DNA of 5,825 nt from Stenotrophomonas sp. (lineage in GTDB: Bacteria > Pseudomonadota > Gammaproteobacteria > Xanthomonadales > Xanthomonadaceae), in contig QFOV01000214.1 in assembly GCA_003248565.1 (NCBI GenBank), positions 1-5,825 of the forward strand. The letters are read 5' to 3'. The notes under the pieces were generated by a model that saw only the letters and a program-made list of their open reading frames with translations, had not been told where the DNA came from and made no database searches. Within the stretch, counting starts at the first letter, position 1; the number at the start of each line of letters is the position of its first letter. Shown piece after piece: positions 4,910 to 5,825 of this stretch. The translations under genes and the position numbers were made by a program.

Positions 4910-5455
4910 TCAGCGCGCGCGCTGCGTGGCGATGCGCTGCTTCACCGCGTCGATCAACGCTTGCAGGTCATCAAAACGCGGCACACCGTAGCGGTCACCG
5001 GTGATGTCCAGGTTGCCCTTGCGCCAATAACCCGCGGGTGCCGCCACCAGCAGCTTGCCCGAGCGCGCATACAGGCCGAATTCGAGCAGGGTGATCGGGC
5101 TCTGGGTGCCGGGGGCGAAGTACATCAGCACGATGTCGGCCTGTTCCAGTGCGGCCAGCTCCCACTCCACCTGGCGGCGGAACTCGGGTTCATCCGCCTC
5201 GGCACGCCAGGCCGGGTTCCAGTCGGCGCGGCGTGGATTGAGCATCAGTACGCCCTGGTCGGCCAGCGCGGCCTGCACCTGCTGCTGCCAATCGCCCGCC
5301 TTGCCCATCTCGATGCTGCCAGCCAGGAACACCTTGGGCCGCGCGTCATTGGCGGGCAGGGCGTGGGGCGAGGTGATGGTCTGCGAGTCGCTGGCCAGGG
5401 CGGCCATCGGCAGCAGGCACAGCAGGCTCGACAACAGCAGGGAGGGCAACTTCAT
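4910..5455 (-). CDS. Exported protein with nucleoside 2-deoxyribosyltransferase-like domain
   Basis: Starting at ATG 5453-5455 the product is 181 aa. Residues 1-21 (MKLPSLLL...MAALA) look like a Sec signal peptide cleaved before SDS; there is no lipobox. The rest resembles the Nuc_deoxyri_tr2-type domain: KVFLAGSIEMGKAGDWQ (41-56) as the first strand and glycine loop, LNPRRADWN (72-80), RRQVEWELAALEQADIVLMYF (93-113), SPITLLEFGLYARSGKLLV (119-137) and YWRKGNLDI (143-151). E125 in LLEFG is at the place of the catalytic nucleophile Glu of deoxyribosyltransferases, and D107 fits the conserved AD-hydrophobic position. Known relatives exchange or hydrolyse the N-glycosidic bond of (deoxy)nucleosides or nucleotides; activity here is inferred. 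An upstream in-frame ATG (5480-5482) would add nine residues. I prefer 5455 because it begins a standard signal peptide, but neither start has a clear Shine-Dalgarno. It is the first gene of a probable operon with the LysE-type exporter. Confidence 0.8.
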   Translation of the reverse strand: MKLPSLLLSSLLCLLPMAALASDSQTITSPHALPANDARPKVFLAGSIEMGKAGDWQQQVQAALADQGVLMLNPRRADWNPAWRAEADEPEFRRQVEWELAALEQADIVLMYFAPGTQSPITLLEFGLYARSGKLLVAAPAGYWRKGNLDITGDRYGVPRFDDLQALIDAVKQRIATQRAR

Positions 5456-5561
5456 GGTGGGGATACGGCGGGTGGGGTGCACATGATCGCAGATAGGCGC
5501 CGATGGCTGTTTTCGTCAGCGGTCGGCTGCTTGCAGGATCAGCTTCTGAGACAGGCAGGGC

Positions 5562-5567
5562 TACACT
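5562..5567 (+). promoter_or_regulatory. Candidate -10 box of a leaderless rmuC transcript
   Basis: TACACT matches the -10 consensus TATAAT at four of six positions and ends 7 bases before ATG 5575. Transcription would then begin at or next to the start codon. This fits the lack of a Shine-Dalgarno next to that ATG (CTTCTCCCC precedes it). No good -35 is visible 16-18 bases upstream. Leaderless mRNAs are well known in bacteria; for this gene it is inference. Confidence 0.35.
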
Positions 5568-5574
5568 TCTCCCC

Positions 5575-5825
5575 ATGCAAACCGAAACCCTGATCCTTGG
5601 CGGCCTGCTGGTCGTCGTCCTCGTGCTGCAGCTGCTGCTGTTGCTGCGCCGTAATGACAACACCGCGCTGGAAAGCACCTTGCGCGAAGAGCAGCGCAGC
5701 GGCCGCGGCGAACTGCGCGAACAGCTGGAAACCATGGCGCGGCAGCAGGACATCCGCATCGATGGCTTCGGCCGCAACCTCACCGACCTGTCCACCCGCA
5801 CCGACCAGCGCCTGGACCTGCTGCG
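5575..5825 (+). CDS. rmuC: RmuC-like DNA recombination protein, N-terminal fragment (3' end outside window)
   Basis: The frame is open from ATG 5575 to the right edge and gives 83 residues. Residues 5-24 (TLILGGLLVVV...LLLLL) form one transmembrane segment. A strongly charged, probably coiled-coil region follows, rich in Glu, Arg and Gln (ALESTLREEQRSGRGELREQLETMARQQD...LTDLSTRTDQRLDLL). A single N-terminal membrane anchor followed at once by coiled coil is the architecture of RmuC, a protein of about 450-500 aa. Its nuclease-like domain would come later and is not visible, so the call rests on the N-terminus only. E. coli RmuC limits recombination at inverted repeats. Any other membrane-anchored coiled-coil protein is the alternative. 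The gene is divergent from the deoxyribosyltransferase-like gene, with 119 bases between the two starts. Confidence 0.72.
   Translation, partial: MQTETLILGGLLVVVLVLQLLLLLRRNDNTALESTLREEQRSGRGELREQLETMARQQDIRIDGFGRNLTDLSTRTDQRLDLL

Noticed and set aside
4565..5593. Open frame of 342 codons on the + strand across the LysE-type and deoxyribosyltransferase-like genes
   Set aside because: It is antisense to two well-supported genes. Its Gln/Gly/His-rich content is a high-GC artefact.

Overview
The window looks like chromosomal DNA of a Stenotrophomonas-type gammaproteobacterium (Xanthomonadaceae, near S. maltophilia). The evidence is the high G+C coding sequence together with copies of the GTAG(T/C)GCCGAGC-CAT-GCTCGGC palindrome. 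That palindrome matches the SMAG (S. maltophilia GTAG) class of REP elements, as I recall it. All the genes look like ordinary core or near-core genes. I see no prophage, transposase, CRISPR array or RNA gene.

Layout. (1) At 2-589 (+) is the C-terminal half of an RlmI-family (COG1092) 23S rRNA methyltransferase, cut by the left edge. (2) 590-1048 has no gene and is almost entirely repeats: candidate hairpins, one SMAG monomer, a C-rich hairpin cluster, and an inverted SMAG pair whose palindrome runs on through its spacer into a 31-position hairpin. (3) 1049-2290 (+) encodes an exported M19 (renal-type) membrane dipeptidase with its metal ligands intact. (4) 2291-2601 separates two convergent genes. 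It has a strong intrinsic terminator at each end with nearly the same stem, and each terminator is followed by a perfect TTATCCACA (DnaA-box) 9-mer. Between them lies a 98-bp C/G-rich imperfect palindrome. (5) 2602-4038 (-) encodes an APC-superfamily, CAT-like amino acid permease. Its upstream region holds a perfect 14-bp palindrome beside a TTGACA hexamer. (6) 4910-5455 (-) and 4265-4891 (-) form a probable two-gene operon: an exported protein with a nucleoside 2-deoxyribosyltransferase-like domain, then a LysE/RhtB exporter 18 nt downstream. (7) 5575 to the right edge (+) is the start of an RmuC-like protein, divergent from that operon, possibly expressed from a leaderless transcript.

How the genes relate. 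The dipeptidase (periplasmic dipeptide hydrolysis), the permease (amino acid uptake) and the LysE-type exporter (amino acid or metabolite efflux) share a peptide/amino-acid theme. They lie in three separate transcription units, so a shared pathway is inference. The points most worth checking are the predicted export of the deoxyribosyltransferase-like protein, the duplicated terminator plus DnaA-box module, and the nested repeat architecture of 590-1048.
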